DNA of 64,000 nucleotides from Lycium barbarum (taxonomy: Eukaryota; Streptophyta; Magnoliopsida; Solanales; Solanaceae), in NCBI RefSeq assembly GCF_019175385.1, contig NC_083339.1, positions 30,905,637-30,969,636 of the forward strand, read 5' to 3'. The translations under genes and the position numbers were made by a program. The notes below the pieces were generated by a model. That model had not been told where the DNA came from and did no database searches. It saw only the letters and a program-made list of their open reading frames with translations. Below, piece after piece: positions 60,673-64,000 of this stretch. How positions within the stretch are numbered: position 1 is the first letter of the stretch; each line of letters starts with the position of its first letter.

Positions 60673-62195
60673 TGTTACATCTCCGAAATTCTGGGCTTGT
60701 TGTCTTGTGAATAGACTAAGGTGAGCTTAAGAAGAACACCAGGTTCTTGTGAGATTAATGAGGGTATCAAATAGTTTTAAGACCATGCCATAAGATTTTA
60801 AAGTTATATGAATTGATGGAACTAAGTTTGTTGAAGGAAGTGAAATGTAAGCTGTGTTTGGAAAGGTTTTCGCGATAGTTGATTTGATACATATTTAGTG
60901 ATGTCTTGAGGGGCTACTATAGGGCTTCTTAGATGATTAATGAAGTGTTACATAAGTACCAAGAAGGTTCCACAAGGATTAGAAGTCAAACGAATAGACG
61001 TGGAGAAGTTTCGGGAATTTCCAGTTTGTACGGCCATTTGTACGGACCGTATATATTATATGGCCCGTATAAATGGTCTGTAGAGTGCTTCCAGAGAAGG
61101 GTGACTTTCTGGTAGAATTATACGGTCCAATTGTGCGGACCGTATAAATTATACGACTTGTACAATTGGTCGTATAATCGGGTCGGGTAAGATTTTTATT
61201 TTTATATACATGGACGACCCTTGCTCCTTTTTCATTTTCCACACTTCCTCCAAGCTCTCCAAAGCTCCAAAACCCTTCTCTAAGCATATTACACCCAAAC
61301 CCAGGGGAAAACAAAGATCAAATAGCAAGAATTAAAGTGTTCATCTGTTGGAAGGCTCACTAGGGTTAGTAGACTTCAAGCATAACTTGGCTATTGAAAC
61401 TAGGGTTTCCATATAAGTTGATAGCTTTCTCCAAAGCTCATTCTTATGGGATAAAAGGTTAGTTTTCATGCTTATTTCATGTTATCAAGAATGCTTAGTT
61501 GTTGAACAACTTGGGTAGAAGGAGAAAGTAGAAGATGAGGTCTAAATATAGTTTTCATGATGTTTTTGAGTGGTAAGCTAACTTGAGTGATGATTCTTAT
61601 TATGATATGGATATTTTCTTGTTATAAGAGGTAATAATGATTATGAGCAAGCGTTGTATGAAAATGTGCTAAGGGTTGGTGTGATGTTGTTGGTATAAGT
61701 TGTATATGAGAATGAATTTTGGAGACTTAATGGAATGTGAATATGTGACGATGATATTGTTGAGGTTATTATGGTTGTTTGGGAGTTGTTTTGTAATATG
61801 GTGGAAGTCGATGAAATAGGGGAAATGCTGCCCAATTTTCGTTAACTCACGAATTGTTCTAGTTTGAATTTAAGAGTATCTTTAAGGCTTAACCATGGTA
61901 TGAATCCTTTTAAATGTATATTTCTCAAGCTTTGGTCGTGAATGTTAAGTATTTAAGAAGACAAAGAGGTAGGTAAGGCTAACCGTTATTTCTTGAGGCA
62001 TGATCCATCGTTGTATACCCTCACGTGAATTCCATATTGTCTTCCAAGATGACTCCGTTCTTAAAATCACTAAGGTTCAGGATTCTTGAAAATCTCATGA
62101 TACCTTTGGTCTCATCCTATAATAGTTGATCCTCTAAGGGAGGATATAATGAAGTAATGATGACGATGATGAGGTTGAGGATACGTATGTGTATA

Positions 62196-62228
<33 letters not shown>

Positions 62229-63050
62229 CGAGGTATGACTATTAAGAGCACCGAGCTTACTTGGCCGGGTATGATATCTATCGCGCGCACACCACTGCAG
62301 TTGGGTACGAGTAACACTGAGCCTTGTAGGGCAAGGTACATATAACAACGAACTTCATCATGGTCGGGTACGTAAGACACCGAACCTGTATGGTCAGGTA
62401 TGATACTACTATAAGAATGTATGAAATGGGAGGTCCTCATTAGAAATAGGGTAAGTAAATACAATGAACGACGTTAGAGGTATAAATGGCTTTATCCTTC
62501 CATGACTCTTCTATTTTATGTTATTTTCTCATGCTACTATTATACTATTGATTATGCTTTACATACTCAGTACATTATTCGTACTGACGTCTTTTTGTTT
62601 ATGGACGCTGCGTCATGCCCGCAGGTGGACAGGGAGATAGACTTGATCCTTAGGCTGCTTATCCAGAGATTGCTTAGAAGAGCTCCATTTGATTTGGCGC
62701 TGTAGCTGTGGGTACTATTCTTTTGTGTATATATGCGCATGGCGGGGCCTTGTACCGTCTTTATGTTGATAAGTCTCGTAGACAGTCTTATATAGCAGAT
62801 GTATTTTGCCTTGTCGGCTCATATTTTGGCAATTATTTATTTAGCCTCGTCGGCTTGTGTATATGTGTATAGGCATAGTTGTTGACATTGACATATAAAA
62901 GTGTTTTAGTCGTTGTAAATGGTGTTATTGAGGCATAGGATTGTTAATATGCCATGTGGCTCACCGAGATATGAATGTGAATGTGCTATGAGAGGTGCCC
63001 AGTGGGTTAGCTTCGACTGCCCGTCATGGCCCTCAAGTTGGGTCGTGAGA
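60673..63050 (+). mobile_element. 5' LTR of a gypsy element running off the window
   Basis: It starts TGTTACATCTCC and ends GGGTCGTGAGA (usual terminal CA mutated). The left flank tatat resembles the uninterrupted LTR2 target tatag; the right flank is not visible. It contains the inverted repeat ATACGGTCC (61120-61128)/GGACCGTAT (61137-61145), the hairpin CAGTAC 62568-62573 with GTACTG 62581-62586, and a CTGCG..CGCAG hairpin after it. Confidence 0.88.
62191..62228. repeat. (TA)n(TATG)n microsatellite
   Basis: A short TA run passes into about six TATG units. Confidence 0.9.
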
Positions 63051-63054
63051 AAAG

Positions 63055-63066
63055 TGGTATCAAAGA
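63055..63066 (+). other. Primer-binding site, degraded
   Basis: TGGTATCAAAGA differs from the initiator-Met site TGGTATCAGAGC at two of twelve bases. Confidence 0.75.
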
Positions 63067-63260
63067 AGTTCCGTCCTAGGGTGTGTTTACGACCCGTGTC
63101 TAGTAGAGTCCTGGTTATGTGTGTGTTGCGCGCCACACTTATAAACAGGAGGCTACAAGCATTTTTTGGAATGAAGGACCTTCTTTCTTGATAAGATCGT
63201 GCAATAGAGCCGTGATATAGGGATTTCTTTTCCTTTAACAGTGTGTTATGTATTTCAGAA

Positions 63261-64000
63261 ATGCCCATGAAAATGAAAGCTACAGCAGCCCAAAAGGGCA
63301 AGATAGTGGTAGTAAAGCGGGCCGAAAGAGTATCGCCAACCGTTATAGAGGAGGGGGAGTCCCAAAATGCGGTTCAATCTCAGTCCTCTCACTCGTTGCC
63401 TAATTCTGAGGAACATGAGGGAGGCTTAGCCCCAGCTCCAGCACCTCTGGCTCCTCCACCAGAGGTTTCGGGTCAAGAGGTGAAAGCGGCTATTCAATTG
63501 TTGACTGAATTGGTTACCGCTCAGGTCCAGCGACAAGGTATGGGTCATGGTGATAAGGCGGTTAGTGCAAGAGCCCGTGATTTTAGTACCTTGAGCCCTC
63601 CGGAGTTATTCGGGTCGAAGCCGGATGAGGACTCTCAGAACTTTGTTGATGGAATGTTGAAGACACTTCGGTTAATGCATGCTTCCGACGTTGAATCGAT
63701 GGAGTTAGCATCATATAGGTTGCAGGATGTGGCAGTTCATTGGTATACGGTGTGGTTGTCTTTAAGGGGAGTTGATGCACCTCCCCTGGTATGGCAAGAA
63801 TTTGTTGATGCTTTCCTTCGACATTACTTGCCTCCCTGAGGTTCGGTTGGCTAGAGCCGATCAGTTCTTGAATCTTAAACAAGGAAGCATGAGTGCTTTA
63901 GAATATAGTCTCCTCTTCAATTCTTTGGCTAGGTATGCTCTAGCCATGGTAGCGGATATGGGTGATCGAGTGCACTGATTTGTGAGTGGCTTAGGGCCAC
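63261..64000 (+). pseudogene. gag: Gag of the right-hand gypsy element, partial
   Basis: The ATG at 63261 (MPMKMKATAAQKGKIVVVKR) opens a frame to 63839. A low-complexity Pro/Ala segment (about residues 55-72) precedes the capsid core: ARARDFSTLSPPELFGSKPD, then ESMELASYRLQDVAVHWY and WQEFVDAFLRHYLPP. At about 63832-63838 one base too many creates a stop; the normal continuation EVRLARADQFLNLKQGSMSA follows in the next frame to a stop at 63976. The start context after TTTCAG matches the gag start at 51564. The rest lies outside the window. Confidence 0.88.

Overview
The window is plant nuclear DNA made almost entirely of nested Ty3/gypsy LTR retrotransposons. I see no intact host gene, tRNA, rRNA or CRISPR array. 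The LTR types (TGTTACACCTCG...GTGACA ends, initiator-Met-type primer sites, very large Ogre/Tat elements) suggest a large-genome asterid, most likely a Solanaceae. Genus cannot be read from the sequence.

Layout. 1-2585 is the right part of a gypsy LTR cut by the window edge. 2586-7069 is an A/T-rich remnant whose right end is a minus-strand LTR terminus; it is split by a solo LTR (3186-5599). From 7138 to the right edge lies an Ogre/Tat-like array arranged LTR1 (7138-13618) - body A - LTR2 (31027-38433) - body B - LTR3 (59617-60672, cut by an insertion). The middle LTR is shared by two bodies. Body A keeps recognisable but mutated ORF1, a coiled-coil/zinc-knuckle ORF, gag, protease plus G-patch, reverse transcriptase/RNase H, a second archaeal-type RNase H and integrase, followed by a structured, repeat-rich 3' region. 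Body B is a deletion derivative. It lacks the gag core, the second RNase H and the integrase.

Younger gypsy insertions sit in the array. They are solo LTRs at 14810-17266 (in ORF1 of A), 26781-29193 (after the integrase of A) and 38466-40861 (minus strand, just after the primer site of B); a complete but pol-less element at 48768-57999, inserted inside the reverse-transcriptase active-site codons of B; and a right-hand element starting at 60673 whose gag runs to the window end. Clear 5-bp target duplications (ctata, gaata, tatta) support these calls.

All coding regions carry stops or frameshifts, so the locus looks like a graveyard. The most interesting signal is in non-coding parts: a recurrent hairpin module with a GGGATAYGTAGG core and base-paired flanks that vary together (10 copies), U-rich hairpins and mini-hairpin arrays in the Ogre 3' region, and a double hairpin kept in every LTR of the younger family with a compensated stem in one divergent copy. 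These comparisons were made by eye without alignment or folding software.
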